A DNA stretch of 64,000 nucleotides from Streptomyces sp. AJS327 (lineage in GTDB: Bacteria; Actinomycetota; Actinomycetes; Streptomycetales; Streptomycetaceae). A program made the position numbers and the translations under genes. The notes beneath the pieces were generated by a model, which made no database searches, was not told where the DNA came from, and saw nothing but the letters and a program-made list of their open reading frames with translations. Where the stretch lies: assembly GCF_013450295.1 (NCBI RefSeq), contig NZ_SKBR01000002.1:1574501-1638500 (forward strand), in the 5' to 3' direction. Positions 1 to 8,583 of this stretch are shown here, piece after piece (the first letter of the stretch is position 1; each line of letters starts with the position of its first letter).

Positions 1-35
1 GTGACGCCGTGACACCCCAGGCCCAAGGACAACCC

Positions 36-1115
36 ATGGACTTCAGCGCCTACTTCTTCTCCGCCGACGACCGCACCGACGCGGGCGAGCGCTACCGCTT
101 CGTCATCGACGTGGCCCGCTACGTGGACCAGCACGGCTTCCGCGCCGTCTGGACCCCGGAACGGCACTTCCAGGAGTTCGGCGGCAGCTTCCCCAACCCC
201 TCGGTGCTCAGCGCCGCGCTCGCCGCCGTCACCACCTCCGTCGACCTGCGGGCGGGCAGCGTGGTGGTCCCACACCACCACGCCGTCCGCATCGCCGAGG
301 AGTGGGCCCTGGTCGACCAGATATCCGGCGGACGCGTCGGCCTGTGCCTGGCCACCGGATGGCACAGGGGAGACTTCGTCTTCTACCCGGAACGCTACGA
401 GAACCGCAGAGAGCACACCTTCGAGCAGATCGACACCCTGCGGGCGCTGTGGCGGGGAGAGCCCGTCACCTTCCCCGGACCGGGCGGCCAGGACCTGGAG
501 ATCCGCACCTTCCCCCGCCCCCACTCCACCCACCTGCCCCTGTGGCTCGTCCACAGTTCCAACCCCCAGACCTGGCGGCAGGCCGGACGGGCGGGCACCA
601 ACGTGCTCACCCTGCTGGACAACTGGGACCGGCTCCGCGACAACATCGCCACCTACCGCGAGGCCCGCGACGAGGCCGGACACGACCCGGCGGCCGGCAC
701 CGTCACCGTCGCCGTGCACACCTACGTGGGCGACGACGACACGAGGGTCCGCGAACTGGTCGAGGAACCCGTCACCCGCTACCTGGGAACCTTCCTCACC
801 CAACGCCGCGGCGACGCCTCCCTGTCCGGCGAGTCCAAGACCATGACCGAGGAGGAGCACCGCTCCCTCTCCCGGTACGCCTTCGAGGACATGTACGGCA
901 ACCGGTCCCTGCTGGGCACCGAGGAGAAGTGCGCCGCCACGGTCGAGAGACTGGCCGCGATCGGCACCGACGAGATCGCCTGCATGATCGACTTCGGGCT
1001 TCCCCTGCCCACCGTCCTCGACGGACTGCCCGCGCTGAACCGGCTCCGCGCCCGCTTCGCCCCCACCCCGGCCGTCACCGACTACTACCGTCACCCCGCG
1101 AGGCGAGCCCGGTGA
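36..1115 (+). CDS. MupA/Atu3640-type luciferase-like (LLM) monooxygenase
   Basis: This is a flavin-dependent luciferase-like monooxygenase of the type found inside NRPS and PKS clusters, where relatives hydroxylate or otherwise oxidise a carrier-bound acyl chain. The N-terminus (MDFSAYFFSAD), an early VWTPERHF stretch and SGGRVGLCLATGW are typical of the family; length is 359 residues. I chose ATG 36 because AAGGAC lies five bases upstream. GTG 9 is a possible alternative, since it would overlap the TGA (10-12) of a gene entering from the left in a GTGA arrangement like the one at this gene's own 3' end. It overlaps the following thioesterase by four bases, so the two are translationally coupled. 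The substrate cannot be told from the sequence. The assignment to a biosynthetic operon is inference from family and neighbour. Confidence 0.85.
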   Translation: MDFSAYFFSADDRTDAGERYRFVIDVARYVDQHGFRAVWTPERHFQEFGGSFPNPSVLSAALAAVTTSVDLRAGSVVVPHHHAVRIAEEWALVDQISGGRVGLCLATGWHRGDFVFYPERYENRREHTFEQIDTLRALWRGEPVTFPGPGGQDLEIRTFPRPHSTHLPLWLVHSSNPQTWRQAGRAGTNVLTLLDNWDRLRDNIATYREARDEAGHDPAAGTVTVAVHTYVGDDDTRVRELVEEPVTRYLGTFLTQRRGDASLSGESKTMTEEEHRSLSRYAFEDMYGNRSLLGTEEKCAATVERLAAIGTDEIACMIDFGLPLPTVLDGLPALNRLRARFAPTPAVTDYYRHPARRAR

Positions 1116-1897
1116 CCACACCCACCGACCACACCACCCTCACCCGCTGGGTCGCCGGCCTCGCCACCACACGGCCACCGGGCGCCACCCTGCCCCTGGT
1201 GTGCGTACCGCACGCGGGCGGCGGCACCGCCACCTACCAGACCTGGGCCTCCACGCTCCCCGAGGAGGTCACCCCCTGGCCCCTGCGGCTGCCCGGACGC
1301 GAGTCCCGCCGCGCGGAACCCCGCCCCCTCAGGATGGAGGACGTGGTGGACCCGGCGGCGGCCGCGCTCGCCCCCCACCTCACGGAACCCTTCGCGCTCT
1401 ACGGCCACAGCCTCGGTGCCCTCATCGCCTACGAACTCGCGCACGCGCTGCGTGACCGCTTCGGCCTGGAGGCGGACCTGCTGGCCGTCTCCGCCCGCCG
1501 CGCCCCGCACCTCGCACCCTCCGGCCCACCCGTCCACCACCTGCCGGACGCGGAACTCGTCACGGCGGTCGAACGGACCTACCAGGGCATGCCAACGGCC
1601 ATCCTGGAGGACCCCGAGATCCTGAGCGTCTACCTGCCCGTGCTCCGCGCCGACCTGACCGTCCTGGAAACCTACCGCCACCGCCAACGGCCGCGCCTCC
1701 GCTGCCCCGTCACCGTCTTCGGCGCCCGCGACGACACCACCGTCGCCGAGTCCGAACTCGCCGCCTGGTCCGACCTCAGCGCCGGGCCCACGACACTGCG
1801 GCAACGGGACGACGGCGGGCACTTCTTCCCCCAGTCCCACCGCACGTGGCTGACCGGGCACCTCAGCCAGGACCTCCTGCGCCTGTCCGTCCCCTGA
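1112..1897 (+). CDS. Type II thioesterase of an NRPS/PKS cluster
   Basis: This is an alpha/beta-hydrolase thioesterase of the GrsT/TEII family, 261 residues. Members remove wrongly primed acyl groups from carrier proteins of NRPS or PKS lines. The sequence shows the early VPHAGGG oxyanion-hole motif, the nucleophile elbow GHSLG with Ser at about residue 100, an acidic residue in GARDD near 207, and His near 237 in GGHFF. GTG 1112 overlaps the stop of the preceding monooxygenase (GTGA, 1112-1115). The gene closes the operon: about 480 bases without a gene follow. Together with the MupA-type gene it marks the right edge of a biosynthetic cluster lying mainly left of the window. Confidence 0.9.
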   Translation: MTTPTDHTTLTRWVAGLATTRPPGATLPLVCVPHAGGGTATYQTWASTLPEEVTPWPLRLPGRESRRAEPRPLRMEDVVDPAAAALAPHLTEPFALYGHSLGALIAYELAHALRDRFGLEADLLAVSARRAPHLAPSGPPVHHLPDAELVTAVERTYQGMPTAILEDPEILSVYLPVLRADLTVLETYRHRQRPRLRCPVTVFGARDDTTVAESELAAWSDLSAGPTTLRQRDDGGHFFPQSHRTWLTGHLSQDLLRLSVP

Positions 1898-2381
1898 CGG
1901 CTCCACGACGAGCCTCACCCCCACGTCACACCGCCCGCCACACCAGCGAACGCACACGGCCACCCCTCGCCCCACCCCTCCCGCCACACCCGAGCGTGCC
2001 GCCGGGCCGCACCGGCGGCTCAGCCGACCACCCCGGCACGCGGTCACGACCGCCACGGCCGGGTGCCCCGGCGCGCCCGCGGACTCCCCGCCACCCCGTT
2101 CGCCGCGTACGCCCCGCGGCACCAGCGCCGCGCACCACCCCACCGAGATCCCCACCGGCGGCGGCCCCTGTCGGGAGCGGACAGTCACCCCGTCCGCCCC
2201 ACCGGCACCTCTCCACGCCACCGGCCCGACCCTCATCCCTGGCGCGCCCGTTACCAACTCCCCTAGGCGAAAGCTCAGTTGTTACTCAAGTTCGTTCGCC
2301 CGTACCGCCATATGTGCTCATCTGGTGGTAACGCCCCACCGGCCGCTGACCAACGGGGCGCCAACGGAGGGAAGAACACTG
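1898..2381. other. Gene-free spacer after the thioesterase
   Basis: Most of this 484-base stretch is C-rich with no convincing reading frame. A short segment of lower GC at about 2264-2330 probably holds the promoter of the secreted-protein gene starting at 2382. I could not fix a -35/-10 pair. A Shine-Dalgarno GGAGG lies at 2366-2370. Confidence 0.4.
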
Positions 2382-2960
2382 ATGCGCAAGAAGCTGGCCA
2401 CTGGCCTGACTGCGACTCTCGGAGCCGTCCTACTCCTCGCCACCCCGGGGGTGGGGATGGCGAACCCGGCGTGACCGACCGCTTCCACCCCCGCCGAGTC
2501 CCCGGCCTCGGAGGGGACGTCGCGCGGAGCGCCCATGGAGCGTGGTGCGACGGAGCGACTCGCCGACACCGACGGCACGCGCGGAACCTGGTACACCAGG
2601 AACGCCAAGAGGACGCGCGGCGAGCCGAAGCCGGGCAACGGGCGGGTCTGTAGCTACGTCCGTGGAAAGCCCGGCCCCAACGTGAAGGTTCTCGGCAAGG
2701 CGTGCTTCAAGCCGTACGGCGACCAGTTCTGGATCAAGGACTTGCGGGCCGACGGCCTGCACCTGGAGATGCGCGCCATGTACGGCGGCAACCCGCAGAC
2801 CATCTTCAACTGCAAGAACTACCACGGCAAAGCCGGGGGTTGGACGGTCTGCACCTTCGCCAACCAGATGAGGGAGAAGCGGGGAATCAACTTCGCCCTC
2901 CTCGCGTACCAGGGCAACTCGATGAAGTTCAAGGGCGGCACCGCACCCGCGAAGAGCTGA
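2382..2960 (+). pseudogene. Small secreted Cys-containing protein interrupted by an in-frame TGA
   Basis: ATG 2382, preceded by GGAGGGAAG, encodes a Sec signal peptide: MRKK, a hydrophobic core, then an AXA-like ending (GMANPA). The next codon, 2472-2474, is TGA. Downstream in the same frame an open frame runs to TGA 2958-2960. It begins with a Pro/Ser/Thr linker, then a basic domain of about 140 residues with four cysteines (VCSY, KACF, NCKN, VCTF), which would suit two disulfides in an exported protein. ATG 2535 in this frame is internal and has no good ribosome site, so it is unlikely to be the true start. The simplest reading is a nonsense change, CGA or TGG to TGA, or a base-call error. 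Readthrough is possible but unsupported. I do not recognise the mature domain. Confidence 0.7.
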
Positions 2961-3038
2961 GCCCCTGACCACGCGGGGACCTGCTGGCGGCCCACCGGGC
3001 TGAGCGCGTGCCCCGGCCCCAGGAGGTCCCCGCACCGC

Positions 3039-3054
3039 GAGCCCCCGCGGGCTC
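3039..3054 (+). terminator. Short GC hairpin after the secreted-protein frame
   Basis: A 6-bp stem GAGCCC/GGGCTC encloses a CCGC loop, about 80 bases after the stop at 2960. There is no U-tract, as is usual for GC-rich actinomycete terminators. Support is modest. Confidence 0.35.
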
Positions 3055-3236
3055 TCGCGGGCCGTGCCGCACACGGACACCGCGACCCACGGGTTCTCCC
3101 GCGACCTCGGGCGCGTGTGGATTCACCGTCCCAACCGGCGAGTTTGCCAGGACGGCAAGAACGATCGCGTCGGAGGAGCGCCGGACCGCATGATCGACGG
3201 GAAGTCGCCTCCGCCCGCGATCCGAGGAGAGCCCCC

Positions 3237-4223
3237 ATGCCGTCCGCCCCGACCGCCCCGCTCCGCCACCGCACCGTCGAGGCCCCGGCGGGCCGCCTGC
3301 ACCTGGTCGAGCGGGGTACCGGCCCGCTGGTCCTGCTCGTGCACGGCTTTCCCGAGTCCTGGTACTCCTGGCGCCGCCAGCTCCCGGCGCTCGCCGCGGC
3401 CGGGTACCGGGCGGCGGCGATCGACGTACGCGGCTACGGCCGCTCGTCCCAGCCATCCTCGATCGACGCCTACCGCATGCTCGACCTGGTGGACGACACC
3501 GTTGCCGTCGTACGCGCCCTCGGCGAGGACAGCGCGGTGGTCATCGGCCACGACTGGGGTTCCGCCATCGCCTCCACCTCCGCCCTGCTCCACCCGGACA
3601 CCGTCCGCGCCGTCGGGCTGCTGAGCGTCCCCTACGCGCCGCCCGGCGGTCCCCGCCCCACCGACACCTTCGCCCAGATCGGCGGCGCCGAGCAGGAGTT
3701 CTACGTCTCCTACCTCCAGGACCCCGGCCGCGCCGAGGCGGAGATCGAGCCCGACGTACGCGGCTGGCTCGCCGGCTTCTACGCCGCGTTGTCCGCCGAC
3801 ACCATGCCCGCCCGCGACGAGCCCGACCCGCACTTCGTCGACCCGGGCGGCCAGCTGCGCGACCGCTTCCCCACCGGCCCACTCCCCGCCTGGCTGACCG
3901 AGGACGACCTCGACGTCTACGCCGCGGAGTTCGAGCGCACCGGTCTGACGGGCGCCCTCAACCGCTACCGCGCCATGGACCGCGACTGGGAGGACCTCGC
4001 CCCCCACCGCGGCGCCCCGGTCACCCAGCCCGCCCTGTTCATCGGCGGCACACTCGACGCCTCCACCGCCTGGATGGCCGACGCGATCGACGCCTACCCC
4101 ACCACCCTCCCCGCGCTGTCCGCCTCCCATCTCCTGGACGGCTGTGGCCACTGGGTCCAGCAGGAACGCCCCGACGAGGTCAACCGCCTGCTGACCGATT
4201 GGCTAGCCACCGTCCACGGCTGA
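3237..4223 (+). CDS. Alpha/beta-hydrolase, epoxide hydrolase family
   Basis: This predicted soluble epoxide hydrolase has 328 residues. It shows the HGFPESWYSW oxyanion-hole motif, GHDWGS with nucleophile Asp at about 106, a Tyr-containing cap (LNRYRAMDRDW) that could activate the epoxide oxygen, and the catalytic His in GCGHWVQQE near the C-terminus. Family knowledge gives ring opening of an epoxide to a diol through an alkyl-enzyme ester; the substrate is unknown. ATG 3237 follows GAGGAGAG at normal spacing, so a longer frame beginning at 3117 is not used. The gene stands alone, with about 570 gene-free bases downstream. Confidence 0.88.
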   Translation: MPSAPTAPLRHRTVEAPAGRLHLVERGTGPLVLLVHGFPESWYSWRRQLPALAAAGYRAAAIDVRGYGRSSQPSSIDAYRMLDLVDDTVAVVRALGEDSAVVIGHDWGSAIASTSALLHPDTVRAVGLLSVPYAPPGGPRPTDTFAQIGGAEQEFYVSYLQDPGRAEAEIEPDVRGWLAGFYAALSADTMPARDEPDPHFVDPGGQLRDRFPTGPLPAWLTEDDLDVYAAEFERTGLTGALNRYRAMDRDWEDLAPHRGAPVTQPALFIGGTLDASTAWMADAIDAYPTTLPALSASHLLDGCGHWVQQERPDEVNRLLTDWLATVHG

Positions 4224-4796
4224 ACCACGGCACCTACCGGGGCGATCGCGCGGTTCGTCCGGTACGCCGCCACCCGGGGCCTGTCCGACGGCGAGCCGTT
4301 GACCAGCCCGGACAACAGCCCGTTCACACGGCGGCAGCTGGGCCCTCAAACGCCCTGCATGTGGTGCCCTGCCTGTGGGGGAAGTCGCGTCCACGACAGA
4401 GCCAGACCCCCGGGTACGGGGGCCTCCGGATTCCGGGATGGTGCGGACCCGCGCGACGCCCTCGGACCGGCCGGACCGTCGGGGTCGCTCGTCGCCGGAC
4501 AGCACCCCCGGAACGGCGCGCGGCTGCCGCACGCGGCCACTCCACACCGGACCGCCCCGGGCCGGCAAGCGACACCGGACAGGCCACAGTGTCCACGCAC
4601 CGCGCCACATGCGAACGCAGCCCTCGGACGGTCCGGTCGCGCCGAGATTCCTCGGGTCTGGGCTGGGTCTGGAGTTCGCCTTTGGGAGGCGCACCGGCGA
4701 CGTAGCGACTACGTGGCGTGAGAGGCGCCCAGCGTGGAGGGCGAGCGCCATCCCTGCGAGACCCATTGGGGCGAACGGCCCTGAGCTGCACGAACA
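4224..4796. other. Gene-free spacer between epoxide hydrolase and tRNA-Pro
   Basis: I see no convincing gene here on either strand. Open frames in it lack ribosome sites and read as low-complexity Arg/Pro/Gly shadows. The tRNA terminator begins at 4797. Confidence 0.4.
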
Positions 4797-4842
4797 CACA
4801 GGGCCCGTTATCAGGAAGGAGTTCCTGATAACGGGCCCTGTG
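4797..4842 (-). terminator. Very strong terminator of tRNA-Pro
   Basis: The arms 4797-4817 and 4822-4842 form a perfect 21-bp stem with a GGAG loop. The element begins 9 bases beyond the 3' end of the tRNA on the minus strand. The stem includes an A/T-richer inner half (GTTATCAGGAA). Position and strength make it the tRNA transcript terminator. Confidence 0.85.
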
Positions 4843-4851
4843 ACTCTCTGT

Positions 4852-4924
<73 letters not shown>

Positions 4925-5131
4925 GTGCTCGTCCGGCGGGAGGTTGCCCCCTCGCCGCTCGCGCACGAAGAACAATACATGATGAGCGGCGGTGCCCGCG
5001 CACCCCTTTGGGCTGCTGACCGTGCACCTCCCGGGGGCCGCCGACGGGCGCGGGCCGGGTTTGCCCCGCCGGGTGCTGGGAACCGCGAGAGGTCTCACCG
5101 ACTAGGCGAAACGCCAACCCTGGGAGGCCCC

Positions 5132-6523
5132 GTGCCCCGCTCCCGCATCGTGATCGTCGGAGCCGGATTCGCCGGGTACCAGACGGCCCGCGCCCTGTCC
5201 CGGTCCCGTGGACTCGTGGAGCGGGCGGAGATCGTGCTGGTGAATCCGCACGACTACTTTCTGTACCTGCCCCTGCTTCCGGAGGTCGCCTCCGGGGCCT
5301 TGGAACCCCGTCGGGTCTCGGTCTCCCTCGCCGGAACGCTGCCCCGGGTGCGCCTCGTGCTTGGTGAGGTCAGCCGGGTGGACCTCGATGGGCAGCGGAT
5401 CGCCTACACCGACCCCGAGGGCCGTGACGGTGAACTGGGGTACGACCGCCTCGTGCTGACCGTCGGCAGCGTGAACAAGCTGCTGCCCATCCCGGGCGTC
5501 GCCGAGCACGCCCACGGTTTCCGGGGCATGCCCGAGGCGCTCTACCTGCGCGACCACGTCACCCGGCAGATCGCCCTGGCGGAGAGCGAACCGGACCCGG
5601 AGCGGGCCGCCGCGCGCCGCACCTTCGTCGTCGTCGGGGCGGGCTACACCGGAACCGAAGTCGCGGCGCACGGCAAGCTGTTCACCGACGCTCTCGCTCG
5701 CCAGCATCGCAGGCCGGGTGATCGTCCGGGGTGGTCGCGAGGCCGTACGCCGCCCCGGTGGGTACTGCTGGACATCGCGCCCCGCGTCCTCCCGGAACTG
5801 GACCGCCGGCTGTCGCGGACCGCGGATCGGGTGCTCCGCCGACGGGGGGTGGAGGTACGTACCGGTGTCTCGGTCGAGGAGGCCACCGCCGAGGGCGCAC
5901 GGCTGGACGACGGAGAGTTCGTGCCGACGCGCTCGCTCATCTGGTGCGTGGGGGTACGCCCGGATCCGCTCGTCGCCGGGCTGGGTCTGCCGACCGAACG
6001 CGGACGGCTGGTCGTCGACGAGTACCTCCGGGTGCCCGACCATCCGGAGGTACTGGCCTGCGGAGACGCCGCGGCCGTGCCCGATCTGACCCGTCCGGGC
6101 GAGTTCACGCCCATGACCGCGCAGCACGCGGCGCGGCAGGGGAAGACCGCGGGACGCAACATCGCCGCGGAGTACGACGACGGTGAGCCGCGGCCCTACA
6201 AGCACCATGACCTGGGATTCGCCGTGGATCTCGGGGGATTCCAGGGAGCGGCGAACCCGCTGCGGGTCCCGATGTCCGGGCCGCTCGCCCGGGCCGTCAC
6301 GCGTGGTTACCACCTGGCGGCGCTACCCGGGAACCGGGTGCGGGTCGCCTCGGACTGGCTGCTGGACGCGGTGCTGCCGCGCCAGGCCGTCCAGCTCGGG
6401 TTGGTCCGCTCCTGGTCGGTGCCGCTGGACGCGGAGTCGCCGGAGGTCGCACGCGTACCCGGTGGCCGGTTCGGCGCGGACGGAGGAGCGAGTGGCGGCG
6501 GACGAGGGGGCGCAGGCGGGTAG
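5132..6523 (+). CDS. NAD(P)/FAD-dependent oxidoreductase, NDH-2-like
   Basis: This is a pyridine-nucleotide flavoprotein of the type II NADH dehydrogenase group, 463 residues. The N-terminal FAD dinucleotide fold is IVIVGAGFAGYQTA. A second Rossmann motif, FVVVGAGYTGTEVAAH, near residue 165 binds NAD(P)H. The late motif EVLACGDAA contacts the flavin. Family members pass electrons from NADH to menaquinone at the inner face of the membrane without pumping protons. GTG 5132 follows GGGAGG at good spacing; the frame is open from 4925, but that part reads through the tRNA region. Around residues 188-208 the stretch RRPGDRPGWSRGRTPPRW replaces the usual regular helix region, and I do not know its role. 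The gene is monocistronic. Confidence 0.85.
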   Translation: MPRSRIVIVGAGFAGYQTARALSRSRGLVERAEIVLVNPHDYFLYLPLLPEVASGALEPRRVSVSLAGTLPRVRLVLGEVSRVDLDGQRIAYTDPEGRDGELGYDRLVLTVGSVNKLLPIPGVAEHAHGFRGMPEALYLRDHVTRQIALAESEPDPERAAARRTFVVVGAGYTGTEVAAHGKLFTDALARQHRRPGDRPGWSRGRTPPRWVLLDIAPRVLPELDRRLSRTADRVLRRRGVEVRTGVSVEEATAEGARLDDGEFVPTRSLIWCVGVRPDPLVAGLGLPTERGRLVVDEYLRVPDHPEVLACGDAAAVPDLTRPGEFTPMTAQHAARQGKTAGRNIAAEYDDGEPRPYKHHDLGFAVDLGGFQGAANPLRVPMSGPLARAVTRGYHLAALPGNRVRVASDWLLDAVLPRQAVQLGLVRSWSVPLDAESPEVARVPGGRFGADGGASGGGRGGAGG

Positions 6524-7013
6524 CGCGGTCACGCCGGATGAGGCGGCGGGTACTCGCGGCGCCCCCGTCCCGCGCCGCGTCAGCCCGCGTACCGCCCCCG
6601 CGAGGCTCCCGTAGCGGTGATCGGGCCGTGGCCGCGTGGGATCGGACGAGGCCTGGGGACGCTGGTCCGCCCGAGGCCACGGCCCGGTGGCGGGTCTCCG
6701 CCCGGGGCGGAGCGCGCGTGTGGGAGGACCCCGCGGTGAGTGGCGGCGGACGTCGCACCGCATGGGAAGACGGGCGATACGGGGGGCTGGGGGCAGGTGC
6801 GATGTCGGCAGGACTGTGGGGTCCGGGCGAGCACGGTTCTCCGGACGAACTCGCTCGGGAGAGTGAGGCTTCTGTCCACAACTACGCAGTAATCCACAGT
6901 ATTTACCCCCTCCCCACCAAAGCGCCTCCCTCCTCCCTAGTGTCTCCCTCCTACCTGGTCACCCCGGCGGACACGTCACCCGACAACCCCGTCGGCCCGG
7001 CAGAGGGAGAACC
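6524..7013. other. Spacer with probable promoter of the GT2 operon
   Basis: There is no credible gene. The segment 6875-6960 is the least GC-rich part (ACTACGCAGTAATCCACAGT, then pyrimidine-rich CTCCCTCC runs) and is the likely promoter region for the peptide-GT2 pair. I could not assign a specific sigma-factor motif. Confidence 0.4.
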
Positions 7014-7145
7014 ATGCACACCGGACTACCCGGTCTCGGAATCAGCACCCTGATCTACGGAACGGTCGGCGTCGCCGTCCTGCTCCGGCACACCCTGCGC
7101 CGTCGCGCCTCGCACCGGGGGAGGGGACCGTGCCCAGCGGCGTGA
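7014..7145 (+). CDS. 43-residue single-span membrane peptide
   Basis: ATG 7014 has AGGGAG four bases upstream. The peptide is MHTGLPGLG, then one hydrophobic span (ISTLIYGTVGVAVLL), then a strongly basic tail (RHTLRRRASHRGR), which suggests a tail on the cytoplasmic side. Its last 16 bases overlap the start of the glycosyltransferase at 7130, so the two are translationally coupled. A role as a membrane partner or anchor of the GT2 enzyme is inference from this coupling and the predicted topology. I do not recognise a family. It could also be a leader frame that only controls translation of the enzyme. Confidence 0.6.
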   Translation: MHTGLPGLGISTLIYGTVGVAVLLRHTLRRRASHRGRGPCPAA

Positions 7146-8242
7146 CCGTCATCATCCCCGCCCACGACGAGGAGGCCGGACTCCCCGCCACCCTCGACTC
7201 CGTGCTCTCCCAAACCATCCTGCCGGAACGCGTCCTCGTGGTGGACGACGCCTCACGCGACCGCACCCACGCGGTCGCACTCTCCTACGCGGAATACGGA
7301 GTGGAGGTCATCCGGCCCCCGGCCAACCTCGGCAGCAAGGCCCGCGCACAGAACCACGCCCTGCCGTACTGCGCCACACCCCTCATCCTCGCCGTCGACG
7401 CCGACACCGTCCTCGCCCCCGACTACATCGAACGGATACTGCCCGCCTTCGCCGACCCCACGGTCACCGTCGCCGCCGGTGCCGTCCAAACCCGATACAC
7501 CAGAACTCTCTGGGAACGCGGGCGCTCCACCGAGTACCTCTTCGGCTTCCACTGGCACCGGCCCATCCAGCAGGGCGCCAACAGCCCCATGGTGTGCTCC
7601 GGTTGCTGCTCCGTCTTCCGCCGGTCAGCACTCATGGCGGCGGGCGGCTTCCCCGAACGCACCATCGTCGAGGACATGGACTTCACCTGGACGGAACAGA
7701 TCGCCGGGCGGCGCGCCCGCTACGTCTCCACCGCCGTCGCCTGGGCGGCCGATCCGGAGACCCTGCGATACCTCCGTAAGCAGGTCTGGCGGTGGATGGC
7801 GGGCTACTGCCAGAACGTCAGACTCCACACCGGGGCGTTGCTGCGCCACAAACCGATACTGGCTCTCTGGGTGCTGCTGGCCCTCGTCGAGATCCTGCTG
7901 GCCCCGCTGTGGTGGAGCGCACCGCTGATCCTGACGCTCGGCTACGGACAACCCGCGCTACCCACCTGGAGCTGGTGGATCGGGTCCGAACTGCTGCTCA
8001 CCCTCCCACCCCTCGTCTACGCGGTGCGCAGGCGAGGACTGTCCCTCTGGCAGGTGCTGCTCAACCTTCCCTGTGTCTATCCCACCAAGATCGTGAACCT
8101 CTGCTACGCCTGGAAGGCCCTCGCCGTCGAGCTGGTGGGCGTGCCACTCCGGCTCACCCGGGGACTAACGGTCTACGAGAAGGGCCGCGGGCCCGCAGCC
8201 GCCGCGGCGGGAATCCGGCCCCGAACCGCGTCACCCTGGTGA
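7130..8242 (+). CDS. Membrane glycosyltransferase, family GT2
   Basis: This is a 370-residue GT2 enzyme. It has an N-terminal VTVIIPAHDEE start, a nucleotide-binding VVDDASRD, a metal-binding DADT near residue 90, the acceptor-side EDMDFTW, and a QVWRW sequence resembling the Q/RxxRW motif of processive synthases. About three hydrophobic spans follow residue 235 and anchor the enzyme in the membrane. This layout fits synthesis or export of a surface polysaccharide, or transfer to a lipid carrier. GTG 7130 is preceded by GGGGGAGGGG and lies inside the end of the small membrane-peptide gene. No other polysaccharide genes are adjacent, so the sugar and product are unknown. Confidence 0.88.
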   Translation: MPSGVTVIIPAHDEEAGLPATLDSVLSQTILPERVLVVDDASRDRTHAVALSYAEYGVEVIRPPANLGSKARAQNHALPYCATPLILAVDADTVLAPDYIERILPAFADPTVTVAAGAVQTRYTRTLWERGRSTEYLFGFHWHRPIQQGANSPMVCSGCCSVFRRSALMAAGGFPERTIVEDMDFTWTEQIAGRRARYVSTAVAWAADPETLRYLRKQVWRWMAGYCQNVRLHTGALLRHKPILALWVLLALVEILLAPLWWSAPLILTLGYGQPALPTWSWWIGSELLLTLPPLVYAVRRRGLSLWQVLLNLPCVYPTKIVNLCYAWKALAVELVGVPLRLTRGLTVYEKGRGPAAAAAGIRPRTASPW

Positions 8243-8583
8243 AGCGCCCGTCCGAGACCGCCCCCGGCCGACTCCCGCGGTGGTCAACGGGGCGGCCGGC
8301 GTGGAACGTTGGCGGTTCCGCGATCCGCCAGACACCGCCGTGACCCCGGTGGCCTGACCGAGGGGGCGGAGCGGTCACCCAACGCCCCACTCGGCCAAGG
8401 CCGTTCACGGGCCCGCGATACAGGCCACCCGTCGCGGTGACAGTCACGGTTGCGGGCGACCGCCGGGGTGCGCGGTACGTGATGACGGCGGGGGCGAAGC
8501 TTGCCCGGCCGCCTATGGCCGATGTACCTGAGAGAGAGGGGGAGGGGCGGGGCGGGGTGGGGGAGGGCCTGGCGGCCTCGGGG
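8243..8583. other. Spacer between convergent genes
   Basis: These 341 bases separate the GT2 gene from the convergent DUF4157 gene. I see no gene and no clear terminator hairpin. Confidence 0.35.

Noticed and set aside
2535..2960. A separate 141-residue gene starting at ATG 2535
   Set aside because: The upstream signal peptide is in the same frame across one TGA and has the ribosome site, so the ATG is internal to a broken secreted-protein gene.
4797..4842. The long palindrome beside tRNA-Pro as an attachment site
   Set aside because: No integrase, excisionase or repeated tRNA end was seen nearby; it fits a terminator.
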